Shown: positions 1 to 12,609 of the stretch, piece by piece
Numbering within the stretch: the first letter of the stretch is position 1
Layout: each line of letters opens with the position of its first letter
Source of the DNA: Quercus robur
Taxonomy: Eukaryota > Streptophyta > Magnoliopsida > Fagales > Fagaceae
DNA length: 64,000 nt
Assembly: GCF_932294415.1 (NCBI RefSeq)
Contig: NC_065535.1
Coordinates: 12,370,282-12,434,281, forward strand
Reading direction: 5' to 3'
The notes under the pieces: model-generated
What the model was told of the DNA's origin: nothing
Databases searched by the model: none
Seen by the model: the letters and a program-made list of their open reading frames with translations, nothing else
Position numbers and translations under genes: made by a program

Positions 1-357
1 TTACCCAAATTCACCTTTCTAAGCGTTTTATCAGATTCAAATATTTCAATAAGTCTCCAATCAAAGCTAGACTTCCTTCTACTTAATGTATGATGGTTCT
101 GAAATCCATAATTAAACCAAATTCTAATTTAGAGTATAATATTACATTCCCCTTTTGTTAGTGCCAAAGATATAATAGTACTAGCTTTCAAAACCACATT
201 TCATTACCTTGGCCATCACGAAAATTTAAACCAAACCATGAAATTCCGACAGAAAACTCAAGCGAATAATTCGATAAATTGCAAAATTTTAAATAAATAA
301 AAAAAGTCTAAAAAGAGATTTAAGGTTTTAGTTTTTGTTGTTGTTGTTGTTGGTTAC

Positions 358-580
358 CAGCACATGTCTTCTCCTTGGTAAGCTTGAAAATGAGGACGGC
401 GATTCCAAGAGCGTGAACAGCCTCGGCGGCAACAAAAAGGTTGTCGTGATCGTGTACGACCAGTCGCAGGAACACAAGCGCCGCAATGCCCGAAACCACC
501 GCCAGAAACGCCTTCACCTTCGGCGGTTGCCTTCGTACCCACATCGCCACCGAGTGGATCGGCGTCTTCGCTCCCTTCAT
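358..580 (-). CDS. ERD2-like ER lumen protein retaining receptor family, first exon (gene runs off window)
   Basis: First coding exon (74 codons plus one base) of a plant ERD2-like protein, a seven-segment membrane protein of the family that retrieves HDEL/KDEL proteins from Golgi to ER. The ATG is at 580. Recognisable family segments are RRQPPKVKAFLAVVSG at about residues 16-31, HDHDNLFVAAEAVH at about 43-56, and KLTKEKTCA at the end. After TGTGCTG the minus strand reads GTAACC, a good splice donor at 357, so the CAACAACAAC-rich residues that follow in the open frame are intron. The next exon, which in this family starts LSLKSQE, is not seen in bases 1-350 and must lie outside the window. 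A GA-rich leader lies just upstream. The plant ERD2-like subfamily differs from classical ERD2, so a retrieval function is inferred. Exon identity is confident. Confidence 0.88.
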
Positions 581-583
581 TGC

Positions 584-659
584 CTCTCTCTCTCTCTCTC
601 TCTCTCTCTCGCTCTGATGCGGTAGTTTGGTATTTGTTCTATTTTAGGAAACTCTGATT

Positions 660-692
<33 letters not shown>
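584..692. repeat. CT/GA microsatellites in the probable 5' leader of the ERD2-like gene
   Basis: Two CT runs, about 584-611 and 661-692, lie just upstream of the ERD2-like ATG. On the gene's strand they read GAGAGA, a common feature of plant 5' leaders and promoters. They may vary in length between individuals. Confidence 0.8.
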
Positions 693-836
693 GACTCCCG
701 TCGTGTACACGTTGGTTTATTAGTTATTGTTTGATGCGTGTAGGAACCGTGAACGAGTAGTACTAGTGCGTTTGTTTTTTTTTGTTTTTAGTTTTTTGTT
801 TTGGGTTCAAATCTGGGAGGATTTGTTGAGTTTGGG

Positions 837-844
837 ACACGTGT
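837..844. promoter_or_regulatory. G-box-like palindrome ACACGTGT
   Basis: The palindrome ACACGTGT contains the CACGTG core bound by plant bZIP and bHLH factors. It lies about 260 bp upstream of the ERD2-like ATG. Position and core fit a regulatory role; function is not shown. Confidence 0.3.
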
Positions 845-1191
845 GGAGGAGCGGGATTTAGTTTTAGTTTTAGTTAGGGGTTGGGTATTGGGTGTTCAAC
901 TACTTCTAAGTTGTAGTGCCCAGCCCACTGAACCCATGTAGTCTGTTTTTTTAATGTATGAAAGCAGTTCATGGACACGCATCTAAAAGTGGACTTTACT
1001 GCTGCCACAACAGGACAGATGTAGCATCGGTGAGATTTTTGGGATCAATATCGGAATGGAATATCCAATGTTCATTTTTAACGATTTTGAATTTTAAGGG
1101 TACAAACAATGTCCTATCAAAAAAAAAAAAACATTGTCCCATCATTTAGCCCCGGTTATTTGGTCCAAGTGGGAGGAGAGGTTCGAGAAAA

Positions 1192-1225
<34 letters not shown>

Positions 1226-3037
1226 TATAGGTAGTCTCGAACCATAATGCTCCGGATTTCTCACAAAGGAATGAGGATATGGGCCTTCTAGTGGGATTCA
1301 CGTATGGGTCTCACCTCTTTTGTAAGAGTCAACAGCATTACTTTAAGACTATCTAAAAATTACCTAGATTTAGAGAGCAATACAATGATTTATAGTCAAT
1401 ATAAATAAAAAGTCACGTTCCATTTATAAATTGCAATATTATATGGTGTCATTGAGGTTGTTAAGGTACATTTGTAAATTGACGGGTGAGTTAGATGAGA
1501 TAGGAAACTCTCAAGTACGGTTCTAAGGCATTATTGTTGGTATTACAAGTCTTCAAAAAATGAACCCCTTAAAACGGCTCAAATTAAAATTTAAAAAAAA
1601 AAAATGAAGTTCAAAAAAGCTAAACATTTAAAATAAAAATTAAATGCGGCTTCTAAATGAGATTCTAAATTGCCATTTAATAACCTATTATTAAAGGTGG
1701 AACCACTAAATATGTTTGGTAACTGTTTTTTCCTCTTATTTTATGTTTTCAAAAACAATTTTCTATTTTTGAGTCTAACAACATATTTTAGTATTTTCTA
1801 TTTTTTTTAATTTCAACTAACTAAACATATTTTTTATTTTAAAAATATAAGAAAATTGTTTTTTCGTTATATTTCTAAAAACAAGTTTTTAAAAATAGAA
1901 AACAAAAACGGTTACCAAACATAACCTAAGTTTTTAAGATGCTATTACAAGTCTCTATAGAATTTTAGAACCCATGCCTTTATTTTCCATTTTAAGATTG
2001 ATGTAAGAAGTAGAAATTTAAGTTGTTGTGTATTTGCCATGAGTTGGTTTAAAGCCTCCAATATACTTTTTTTTTTTTTTTTTTTTTTGAGAAACAAACA
2101 CACACACAAGAGAGAGAAAGTGGTTCTAACACAAAAGCACACAGCATCTTCCAATATACTAATAAGTAGGAGATAGAAAAAAATAATAATAATAATACCT
2201 TTATTTTCTAATTTATTATTCAGTGGGTGGAGTCAGGAGTGGTGGGTGTATCGGTGCGGCAACAATAAATGCCATTGTAGCCATCAAATAAATTTGTTGG
2301 ATCAATGACCAACTACTTGATTTTCGTTTCTAAATTGAAGCCAGTAGTTTGTTCCATGTATCACAATCCGTGCACCGTTATCATTAATTTCAAGGTAAAG
2401 AACCTATACCAATAGTGGTGCCATTAAAAAAAAGATTACGAGTAATCCATAACAAAGTCAATAAATCCTTCTTCTCAAAAAAAAAAAAAAAAAGTCAATA
2501 AATCCTGAATAAGAATATCATTAAGCAGATGACAAACATGTAAAACAAAAATAAAATGATTTTTTTTTATTAAGTACAAGATAATTTATAGAACAGAGAA
2601 AATGAGTGGACTAGGAAAACCTGCCCGTCATCATCTATAAAGGCCCAAAATGGGATAAAGCTGATGGGTTGAAGTCTCCAAATTATAAAAAAAGAGGCCC
2701 AACGAGCAATTTTATGGGCGAGGCCCGAGACCACTAAGAGACCCTGGGCGAAAAAAAAGAAGCTCCAGGAGCATAAACTAGACGCTGCATTAAGAGTTAA
2801 GACCCCAATGCAATCTGGTTTTATTGAGTTACACATCTTCATATTTGTCCAGGTCAAGAATAAAGGAAAGAAGATGCAAAACAACACATCAACTTTCCTC
2901 TCGAACAGCAATATGAAAAATAGCATAACATTCTACTGAGAGAACAAATATAACAATTTATCAACCTTCAAAGGTTATGAATTCAATTGCCCCATTTGAC
3001 ATATCTGAGGCATTGCTCAAACGTAGACAAGGAAGAA
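845..3037. other. Intergenic, AT-rich, no gene seen
   Basis: No supportable gene was found between the ERD2-like gene and the invertase stop codon. The stretch holds poly-A and poly-T runs (about 1119-1131, 1190-1208, 2068-2088, 2480-2494), an AT microsatellite near 1209-1228, and a small MITE at 1711-1923. Bases 2570-3037 probably include the invertase 3' untranslated region. The open frames here are low complexity. Confidence 0.6.
1711..1923. mobile_element. Small MITE, TATGTTTGGTAAC termini
   Basis: Ends are inverted copies: TATGTTTGGTAACTG at the left and GGTTACCAAACATA at the right. The inside is AT-rich with no coding potential. TAA trinucleotides sit near both ends, which would fit a PIF/Harbinger-like insertion, but the junction is not exact. 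Similar termini occur at 35732-36160 and in 29227-30475, so this is a local family. Confidence 0.55.
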
Positions 3038-6000
3038 TCAAGCGGTCCATGAGGCAGATCTTTTTATAACTTGGTTATTCTGCCTGTCTTCCTCAAGTGA
3101 TATCATTCCCAAATGAGAAGGATCTTCAAGCATCATCTTAGCCACCAAGTACCCTGCAATAGACCAAGTTTGGAACTTTCGAGACTGCTTTCCGACGTAT
3201 CTCCCAAGCTTTCCATCATAATATTCCGGCCAGTGGTCTTTGGACAATCGGCTTTCAGCTAGTTCAATGGCACGTCTTGCAATTTGGGGACGTCCAGTCT
3301 TGATACAAGCAGCCGTGAGTAGCCATAAAAGTACTGTACCAAAAACATTTACATAAATTATATCTCTTGGTAGATTCTACATGAAAACAAAATTGCTTAT
3401 GTATTGAAGACTATATGTAGAACACTAGTTGTTGGAATTCACGTTAGCTTAAGCTGTATATCAAAACATGTAAAAAGTCCAATAGCTATTTGGAAACTTT
3501 CTCAAGCACACATGAATGTGCAACGTTCTGTCTAGATGTTAAGAAAGTTCACCTGGCCAAGAGCCCCCATTGTGGTAACTCCACCTAGTGTTTTTTGGAT
3601 CACACCCAGTTACAATTCGCCACTGATGGCTTTCCATGGCAGGATAACAAATTTTCAGTGGCATTTGTCCCACCAACTCATCCCAACGTGCTTCGATGAG
3701 ATCCATTATAGCTGCAGATTGCTCAGGTGTCGCCAAAGATGATAAAATTGCCACACAATTACCCAAACAAAACCAACGGAAATCCATTCTTGCAGGACTC
3801 ACATTACCAATAAAGTAACCCCCACGAGTTGGCATGAAATCGAACACCCAATCTGGAAGAGAATCAGGCATAACATTGAACTTGTTAACTGCAGTGTGAG
3901 AGTACTCCTCAGTTTTATAACGATATATGTCATTGAGCTGCTTTGAGTCCAGCCAAAAGTAACTCCGCATGTGAAAGCTTAGAGCATGGAGGCGGTTAAC
4001 TATTTGGTCCACAAGTTCCTTTCCATCATCATCTTGCTTAAGTAGAAGCAAAGCACACCTTAAAGCCATGAAGAACAGTGCTTGAATTTCAATAGGATAC
4101 CCGTATACTCCCTGAATGATTAAAAAAAAAATTAACAATCAAACTATAACAAAGAATACAATCTTAGGAAAAGACAAATGTCGAAACACATACAACCCCA
4201 TGGGAATCCTCCCTGTAATAACTTGGTACATGTGGGATGGGGAACTGCATACATCTGAGAAAATAATCAGATGCTTGAAGAGGTCTAAACACTCATGTTT
4301 GTCAAAAAAAAAAAAAAAAAAAAAAGAAGTTGTCCTGCTGCAGTATTAGGCTATGCCTAGTGCAGATATTTTTGTCAAAGAGCCATAACGTAAAGTAGTC
4401 TTACAGACTTACAGTCAGTCCATGAGCACAGGTAGGTAGGTGCAGGGGCAGCGCTACCCTTTGTTCAGGGGTTCAAATGAACCCGACTTCAAAAAAAAAA
4501 AAAAAAAAAGAATTATATATATTTTAAAAAAAAAATTTGTTAGTTTAAAACATTAATTTTTTCTTAAAAATATTTTTCACACCCTAACTTAAATCTTATA
4601 CACTCTTATTACAAGTAATTCTAACTCTAAAGTAAGAGTAAGTGTTTGTGAATTGTAAGTGTTACCCTTTATTATAAATTTTTATTATATGTGTATAAGT
4701 GTGTCTAATATTGATTGTGTGCATTACTTTTTTTTTATAATGTCATTTGTGTGAATAATAATGTGTATGTGGATGTTTGTGTGTACAATATAAATATAAT
4801 ATAACTTTGTATAATTTAATAATTAAGAAATATAGAGGATTTGTTACATGAGTATGTATAGTTATCATGTTATAATAACTTTTTGTCATAAAGTTAGAAA
4901 AATTCAAGAAAAAAAATTGCAAAGTAGTGATTATTCAAGCATTTGATTGGTTAAGTAAACACGTAATGAATTATTTTATATATGAATGAGTGTGGTTGTG
5001 TACATCAATAATTAACATAAAGCCAATGAGTTGAGTTTAGTCATTTAGTTTAAAATATTTTTATAAAAACAATGACAAATATATAATATTAACTGCATAA
5101 AAATAAAAATTTAGACAAACTTAACAAAATAAAATAGTCATAGCTACCCATATTGGCAATAAATACGCATAATGAACTATCGTATAACAATTCAAAATTT
5201 GAAAACTTGTAAAAGGAAATTGTAAAAATTCATGTTTTTTTTTTTGGTCTATAACTCGATATATTCAAGTTCTGTTTTTATCAATTTTTTTTTAATTTAA
5301 ATTTCTTAATGACTCCCTAAACAAAATTCCTAGAGCCGCCACTGGATAGGCGTGACAACACATGGTTTAACAAGAGAGTTGGCCACAACATGAGTTGCTA
5401 ACCTTTGAAAGTTGCTCAATCATGTGATTAATACCAAATGCAAGAAACAACAAAGTCAAGTTCAGAATATTAAGCACTGATCGAAGGCAGGAAAATTTCT
5501 GTAATACAATGCATACAAAACCTTGAGTAGATTTTTTTTCTTCATTTTATGAATGAGAAAAAGTTATTCAAAGGAAACCTGTAGAGTTCAATACAAACAA
5601 ACCAAGCAACTATGCTACATACACCAAACGTATTAGAGTAATTGCTAAATAATTAAATAAACTTTTTCTTAACAGTTTAAACTTTTGAGAGAATTGGTAA
5701 TTTAGATTAAAGAGGTTGAAGCAGTTCATGTAAACTATATTCATTTGATAACCTGATAAAGGCTATTTTAAAGGTCAATTGTTGGCCATATCACAAATCA
5801 AGAGAAGACAACTAACCATTCGGCGGTCAATCATACTGCATCCATCAGCACACAGCAGGGTTGGGAATGTGTCAAAGCCTTCTGAGATACACAAACTCAA
5901 AATAAGTCTCATACCCTTTTGGCATTCAGGCAATTCTGCCAGGGAAGAGTCCCCTGTATGTTTTGTATATGCACGGAGTAGTATAATCCACCAAAATCCA

Positions 6001-6470
6001 GAATCTACGGGAGCTACTCTTCCTATTGCACTCTCACCAAAGTCTGCAACCAAAGTCTCATTGTTTCTTACAGGGTCATGGAGCACTTTAAAACTTGCAG
6101 GCATAACTCCTTCTCCTAATTTGAACTTGTCTATCCTCTTCTCCCCTGATTGAAGGCGAAGAGTTTTCAAAAGAAAATTTTTGACAATTTCATGTTCCCC
6201 ATTCATCAAAAAAGCCAGGGCACTTGGGACAAAATCTCTAACAAAGACCTGCCAAGTAGAGGAAGTCATGGGCGGCTCTAGGAACAGTTCAGGGGTTCAA
6301 ATGAACCCCCTGAGCTGGCCCAAAAAAAAAAAAAAAAATTATATATAATTTTTTAGTTTATTTTTTGACACTCTTAAAATAAAATTTTGAACCTCTTAGA
6401 TCTAAATTTTTTTAAAGCCTAGTTGAAATGAACTTGATTATAATTATCTTGACAATATCATGGTCTTTAC

Positions 6471-6520
<50 letters not shown>

Positions 6521-8019
6521 AATTTCAAACCAATTTTACCTAAAATATGGGGGAACAGTAAGCCTAACAACAAAAGTATAAATTTATTATTCTTAATTTA
6601 AAAAAAAAAAAATCAATTAGATCTTAAAAAATTTGAAATAAACTAATACATAAAAGTTTATTGTATTTAGATCTCGCTTGGAGTTTACTTAACAACAATA
6701 ATTCATATGTTTATTGTATTTAAAAACAATAGATGATTTCCAAGATTTAATCTTAGCAATTAGTATCCTCATCATATTAATAAATTATTATAAAAAAATC
6801 GTATTAGTAAACAATATGCATTAAACTTATAGTTTATCTTATATGAGAAACGCTATGTTCATAATACTTTCATAACAAATCTTAAGTAATAGATTATTAC
6901 TGGTTGTTACTAATAAAAAAAATTAAAAAAAAAAGTAATTTCATTAGTGAGTTTAAATTAGAACAAATAACAACTTATCACCTAAAATTTTGTAAATATA
7001 GCACTTTGTAATAAAGAAATCACGTAGATTGCAAGATTCATTTTTTACGCAAAATACATCTTCTTATTGACCCCCCTAAAAATATATCCTGGAGCCGCCG
7101 CCGGAGGAAGTTAAACTATTTTTAGTGCTTAAAATGAAGGTAGTGCAAAGTACTTTTGCAAGGGAATTGTACAGTGTTAAAAAAAGAAATGGAAAATGAG
7201 CTAGAATCGGTAACTAGAACTGGTTTTTAATGGATCAAACAACTTCGCTTTCTAACAAATACCATAAGAAAGCTGGTGATGCATAAAGAAACCACTTTCT
7301 GCCTAATTGGTCATGTGATACTTCATAACTCGTTATATACACCAGCTGAACCAAATCATTACCCTATCTAATGATTACGACCTCTCAAGTTTCAACACAG
7401 TTTATTACATACTAAAATTGATAACACAGTAAAAACTTTTTCCTGTCGCTTATGCTTATAAAAGTGTACAAGTGTGTGGATCAATAGAATTATTTATGTT
7501 TATATGAAGATTGATAATTGTTCAGGTAACTGGAATCACCAACTTATGACTAGGATGACACAAAAAGACTCGCACAAATAATGAAGAGTTGTTCACCTGA
7601 TCATAATTAACTTTTTCGACAGAATGGTCAACAGCAGCAATGGTCCCAACAGGCTGCCCACGGAAATGAACCATAGAACGCCTCAAAGCTTCCCATGCAT
7701 CAGCTACCATGGCATGTGACTCAAAGTAACCATTTGCTCTCGGGGAGTTGAAAACAGACCTTCTAGACGGAGAATATATAGACTCAAGATGTTCCACATG
7801 AACTGAATACTCAGGATCTTTGAAAAATTGACGAGGCGATAGACAATTTGATAGTTCACTCATTGACCTTTCATCAAATGATCTATTCCTTTCTATATTA
7901 ATCGTTCTTGGTCTGTCCAATATCTTCAAAATATCTTCAATTTCAAATATAGAGCCTGAATTCTCAACACTTTTCTTACTTCCATTTTGGTACATATTTT
8001 CCGTGAAATTCATAGCCAT
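3038..8019 (-). CDS. Alkaline/neutral invertase (GH100), cytosolic type, four coding exons
   Basis: Complete gene for a neutral invertase, which hydrolyses sucrose to glucose and fructose, probably in the cytosol because no transit peptide is evident. Coding exons: 7597-8019, 5817-6248, 3553-4111 and 3038-3333. They join in frame to 569 residues, normal for the family, and every junction has GT/AG. Exon 1 holds the variable N-terminus, then [12 protein letters not shown] and [11 protein letters not shown]. Exon 2 has [31 protein letters not shown] (probable catalytic Asp) and [14 protein letters not shown]. Exon 3 has [37 protein letters not shown] and [18 protein letters not shown]. Exon 4 has WPEYYDGK and [17 protein letters not shown], and ends KRSASWTA. 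The first two introns each hold a hAT-like element. Oddity: residue 176 is Gly (QSGEKRID), where the family as I know it has Trp (QxWEKRID). The N-terminus suggests the beta-type clade of Arabidopsis InvB; the exact orthologue is unassigned. Confidence 0.93.
4443..5344. mobile_element. Non-autonomous hAT-like element, copy 1 (invertase intron 2)
   Basis: The right end, read inward on the other strand, is CAGTGGCGGCTCTAGGA. The left end is a diverged match, CAGGGGCAGCGCTACCC, followed by TTCAGGGGTTCAAATGAACC. The flanks GGTAGGTG (4435-4442) and GATAGGCG (5345-5352) agree at six of eight bases, a decayed 8-bp duplication typical of hAT. The inside is AT-rich with no transposase. Internal sequence resembles copy 4 at 11618-12595, for example the GTGTGTCT...GATT stretch, so the two form one subfamily. 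Confidence 0.72.
6267..7103. mobile_element. Non-autonomous hAT-like element, copy 2 (invertase intron 1)
   Basis: Terminal inverted repeats are CATGGGCGGCTCTAGGA at the left and TCCTGGAGCCGCCGCCG at the right. Both sides carry the exact 8-bp target duplication GAGGAAGT (6259-6266 and 7104-7111). There is no transposase frame; the inside includes a poly-A run at about 6475-6518. Its right part is the reverse complement of the left part of copy 3, placing it in the same subfamily as copies 3 and 5. The insertion stops 18 nt upstream of the invertase exon 2 acceptor. Confidence 0.85.
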
Positions 8020-8700
8020 TCTTGAAATCTCGACAACAACAATATGAGGGTCAGAAAGTCTGCTTTACAAGAAGTAAAACAGTCACACTTTGAAGTAAAC
8101 CTACAAGCAGTGAAAGATTGTTATATTATATGCAAGAACAAGCATATTGTAATTCACCAATAACTAATAAGCAACGAGATTAACATTGCCAAAGAAGGAA
8201 ATTGTTAAGCTAGTTCATGCAATCAAATTCCTTAGACACACAACATTAATGATTAACAGGATAGAAGATATACAATATAAGCTTATATGTAATTCTTACT
8301 AGAACCCAAAACATGAAGAACAGAGACCTTGGAAGAGCCGACCATGAGCGGAAAGAATCACGTCTCTTGCAAGTGTGGCACTTTATATGTGATTAATATT
8401 AATACTATAATTAATATGTGTATATTGCCAATTAGAAACAACCGGATTTTGCCTGTTAGAAAATGTGACCAAACTGATTAAAGCGGTAAAGTTGTAGTAT
8501 CGTATGGGATTAGGTGACTGACAAGGTGGTCGTCTTGATCTTGGAATATCTGATGGTGTGAAAGTAGGCCGGTTCGATGGCATGTACCATGCAGTACTTG
8601 TGCTTGTTTAATTTGGAAAGCACTGTACGGTCTACCAGACCTCTAGATGACACGTGGCTATTTTCCGAGGAGTTTGTTCCAGTCAACTCACTATTTCTAG
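8020..8700. other. Upstream region of the invertase gene
   Basis: This stretch probably contains the invertase promoter and 5' untranslated exon(s). The minus-strand reading near 8300-8340 is less AT-rich and could be leader, but no transcription start can be fixed. The open frames at 8383-8719 have no family signature and are not called. Confidence 0.4.
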
Positions 8701-9554
8701 ATTGAACTATGTCGTTCATAAATAACTCGGGCTTGACTCAATAAATGAATCATGTCATTCATAAACAACTCGTTCATGTTTGTTTATTTATAAAAAAGTC
8801 AAGTTTGAACTTTAATTTTAGATTTGTTTAATAAATAAACCAAGCCCAAGCTAAAAATTTTGTTTCTAAGAACAAGTTTGTTAGCTATAAGACTTGATAC
8901 AAAACAAGCAGAGTATATACTCATTTATAGACTTGATATGCGTTTGCTAAATAAACTCATTACACATATCTTAATTTTTTTTTACTTTCCTTTAAATTGA
9001 CCAAGCACCACTTTGGACTTTAGTTGCATTCTTTTTTTATTTATGAGTGGGCCACGTATGGTCCTTTCGTATTCATCATCTAATGTAAAGTTATAAAACA
9101 TGTTATTCATTTCTGATTCATAATAGTTACAAACCAGTCTTTTTATAGTTCTTCACCATCTAATGTGAATGTAAAAATTATATATTAAACAATTTTTGAA
9201 ACTACAAACAAGAAATGATGAATTGATGGATTTAATTATATAAAATTGTAATTTGAATAATGGCTAATCAGAGGTGAGACTATCAGCATGATAAAATGAG
9301 TATATTATTTTTCTTATTTTTGTTTACTTGATTTTTGAAAATCTAAGCATTTGATAATATAATTTTGTTGGATCTCAAGCTCAAAAGCTTGATCTTGATA
9401 TTAAGCTTGAACTTTTTTCTTTTCCCATGAGCTTAAGCTCAAACATTATTTTAGGCTTGTTTCAAGCTCGAGCCAAGCTTGAGTTTTTAATTTTTATTGA
9501 CAAGTCAAGCTTGAACATGCACTACTCTACTAAGTTCGGCTCGTTTACAACCCT
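8701..9554. mobile_element. Probable decayed hAT-like element
   Basis: The 11-bp sequence CTATTTCTAGA occurs at both edges (8691-8701 and 9553-9563), enough for an 8-bp hAT duplication. The right end, GGCTCGTTTACAACCCTA, is a terminus often seen on plant hAT MITEs. The inside is rich in degenerate AAGCTTGA / CTTGAGC repeats. The left terminus is not a clear inverted copy of the right, so the class assignment is tentative. Confidence 0.5.
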
Positions 9555-9660
9555 ATTTCTAGAAGGAATAATATTAATAAATCTAATTTATATTTTAATA
9601 ATTACGATGGGAATGGGACATTTGAACTCAAGTGTTTTGGAAACACTAGGATGTGCCAAC

Positions 9661-10475
9661 CAGTGGTAGCTCTAGGATTTTTTTCTAAGGGGGTTAATAA
9701 GAAGATACATCTTGGGTAAGAGATGAATCTTACAGTCTGCATGGTTTCCTTATTACAAATTTGTCTATAGTACGTACTAGCAATAAAATAAAAAATAAAC
9801 TATAGGTTCATTAGACTTTTTTTTATTTTAATACAATGAACATATTAAGTATTGTTGTTGTTAAGTGAATTTTAATTATTACTGATTAATACAATTAACA
9901 TACTAATTATTAACATATCTATTTGTTTAGGACAATTATATGTTTACATTTTAGTATCAATGTAAGATTAATATTGTTGACAATTATATTGTTCACATTT
10001 GTCTAGAATCAATGTAAGATTTACATTATAGATAATTATATTATACACATTTGCAAAAAAATTACAATATTGTACACATTTGTTTAGAAAAAAATGAAAA
10101 TCTTATATTGATAGTGCAATGTAAACTATGAATTTTGCATTAGTTTATTTCAATTTTGTTAAGATATAAATGGTTTTTTTTTTTTTTTTTGAGATTTAAG
10201 ATGAAAAAAAATTATTTTTGTTGTTGGACTTACTATTTCCCCCATATTTTAGATAAAATTGGTTTGTTGTTGGGCTTTTTTTGTGTTTAAAAAGACCAAA
10301 ATATTGTTAAGAATATCATATTTAAGCTTATTTCAAGTGGGTATTTAAAAAAATAAGGTCAAAGTGGTCTAAATTTTATTTTAGAAGGGTCAAATAAAAA
10401 AATTATATATAAAAAAAAATTTCCAGCTCTGGAGGTTCATTTGAAGCCCTTGAACTGGACATGGTGCTGTCCATG
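9661..10475. mobile_element. Non-autonomous hAT-like element, copy 3
   Basis: Starts CAGTGGTAGCTCTAGGA and ends in a diverged inverted copy (TGGTGCTGTCCATG). The exact 8-bp target duplication GTGCCAAC lies at 9653-9660 and 10476-10483. The AAGGGGGTTAATAAGAAG stretch after the left end is shared with copy 5, and in reverse with copy 2. No coding capacity. Confidence 0.83.
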
Positions 10476-11617
10476 GTGCCAACTAGTTAAACTACAATAC
10501 TCATAGCATAAAATGAATGTTTTTTAACTCTCTTTTTTTGTGCTTTGTGATTAATTGGATAAGATTCATAATATATATATATATATATGCATTTTTTTTA
10601 TACAAGATAGAAATTCTACTTTAACTTAATCTAAATGTATATGTGTGTGAAGTTTCCTCCTTGAGACTTAAACCTCGGCCCTTGCCCCCCACCCCACAAG
10701 CACTTATGCATTTTAAATTTCACATATTTTCACATTATTATTATAAGTATATTTTTTAATTTTGATATTTAAAGTTACAAATAATGTTAAACTGTGTTAG
10801 TTTAAACTAGACTACACTCTTTCTAAACAAATTCTAATTAAATTATCTTCTCAAAAAAACTATAATTAAATTAGATAACTCCTTTCTTTTACAAATTCTT
10901 TTATTTCACTTTTTATTTATTAATTCTTATTAAGTAAACAAATATAATATTGTCAAATTTTCATGTGCATATTGCACTGGTTATACAAAAATTTCGTAAT
11001 TCTTTTTCACAACTTTAAGGTAGTGTGCTTTGATCAGGGTATAATAAAAGTATTATTATTAGTAAATCCATGTAAATTGATGTTATTCTCAGTGGAAAAA
11101 AAAAATGTAAAGTGATGTTACATTTATTACAATTTATCATTATAAAAAACTAGCTTGTAACCTATGTTTATATACACGAACATTAAACAATGTTGATAAA
11201 AATTAATGAAAATCAATAAAAATTAAACTATTGAAGTTGCAAAATTCCTAAATTGACACAACCCCATTTGTATTCCAAATAATGGAATCAAAACTAAATG
11301 GGAAATTTGGTGAGAGGGAGGGAGAGAGAGAGATATGAACCTTAGTGAGAATGATAAAATTTAAAAAAAAAATGAAGGAAACAAACAAACAAATCCAGAG
11401 ACAAAAATTGAATATAAAGAGCTATTTACTCTGTGAGAGAGAGAGAGAGAGAGAGGATTACTTGCTTTGATTTTTTGCTCTAAAACTTCATCAACAATTT
11501 CATGGTTTCCATTAGAGAGAGAGAATTCAAAGAGTTTAGCTTTTGTGACAATCTAGTTTCTCCATTGCAGCATTTATATAGTTTTTGACATCAACTTTTT
11601 GGGTTTTGCATAGTATT
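10476..11617. other. Intergenic AT-rich DNA, no gene seen
   Basis: No coding signal. The stretch includes an AT microsatellite near 10572-10588 and two GA microsatellites (about 11316-11332 and 11432-11454). It lies between hAT copies 3 and 4. Confidence 0.6.
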
Positions 11618-12595
11618 AAGGGGCCGCATTACTTAATGAACCCCCTAAATTGATTAAAAAAATTTTATACGCATAAAATATTATTTTATTAGTTTAATTT
11701 ACTTTTAAATATATTTTTGCACACTCTAACATAGATTATTCCAAACCAAAAAAATTAAATACAAATCAGTCCATTCCAAAACCAACTAACAACATAAATC
11801 ACATATCTCTCTCTCTTATTAATCTCTTCTCTATTTGACTATCGGTATCTCCAACTTTAAGAGTAAAGAGTAAGTGTTTGTGAGTTGTAAGTGTATCTTT
11901 TTTTATTATAAATTTATATATTATTTGTGTGAATATGTGTGTCTGACACTGATTATGTACATTATTTATTTATTTATTTATTTATTTTCGCTATAATGTA
12001 ATTTGTGTGAATGTGTATGTATAGTATAAATATAATTTAACTTTATATGATTTAATAATTAAAAAATATAGAGGGTTTGTTACATATGTGTGTATATTTA
12101 TCATGTTATTATAACATTTTGTCATAAAGTTATTGATTTAAAAAAAAATTTTAGTAAAATTAGTGATTATTCAAGCATTTAATTGGTTAAGTAAATACAT
12201 GATGTATTATTTATATATGTATGAATGGGTGTGGCTCTTTGGGTCAATAATTAATATAATGCATGTTGGGTTGAGTTTTGTCATTCAGATTAAAATATTT
12301 TTATAAAGACAATAATAAATAGATAATGAAAATTGCATAAAAATTTTAAAAAAAAATGTTATATTAACTTAACAAAATAAAATGGTTACACCTACCCACG
12401 TTGACAATAAATAACATAAACTCATAATGATTTTAAAATATGAAAACTTGTAGAAGGAAATAATAAAATGACATGTGCTTGGGTGTTATTTATTTATTTT
12501 GTTAATAACTCAATATTCAAGTTTTCTTTTATTAAATTTTGTTTGATTTAAATTTCTTAATGACCCCCCAAAAAGAAATCCTAGAGCCGCCACTA
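11618..12595. mobile_element. Non-autonomous hAT-like element, copy 4
   Basis: The left end reads AAGGGGCCGCATTA. The right end is TCCTAGAGCCGCCACTA, matching the family terminus. The exact 8-bp target duplication ATAGTATT is at 11610-11617 and 12596-12603. Internal sequence parallels copy 1. There is no transposase; an ATTT tandem tract is near 11964-11987. Confidence 0.82.
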
Positions 12596-12609
12596 ATAGT
12601 ATTTGTATT

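Noticed and set aside
8383-8719. Two minus frames upstream of the invertase
   Set aside because: No family resemblance and overlapping frames; more likely promoter or leader DNA.
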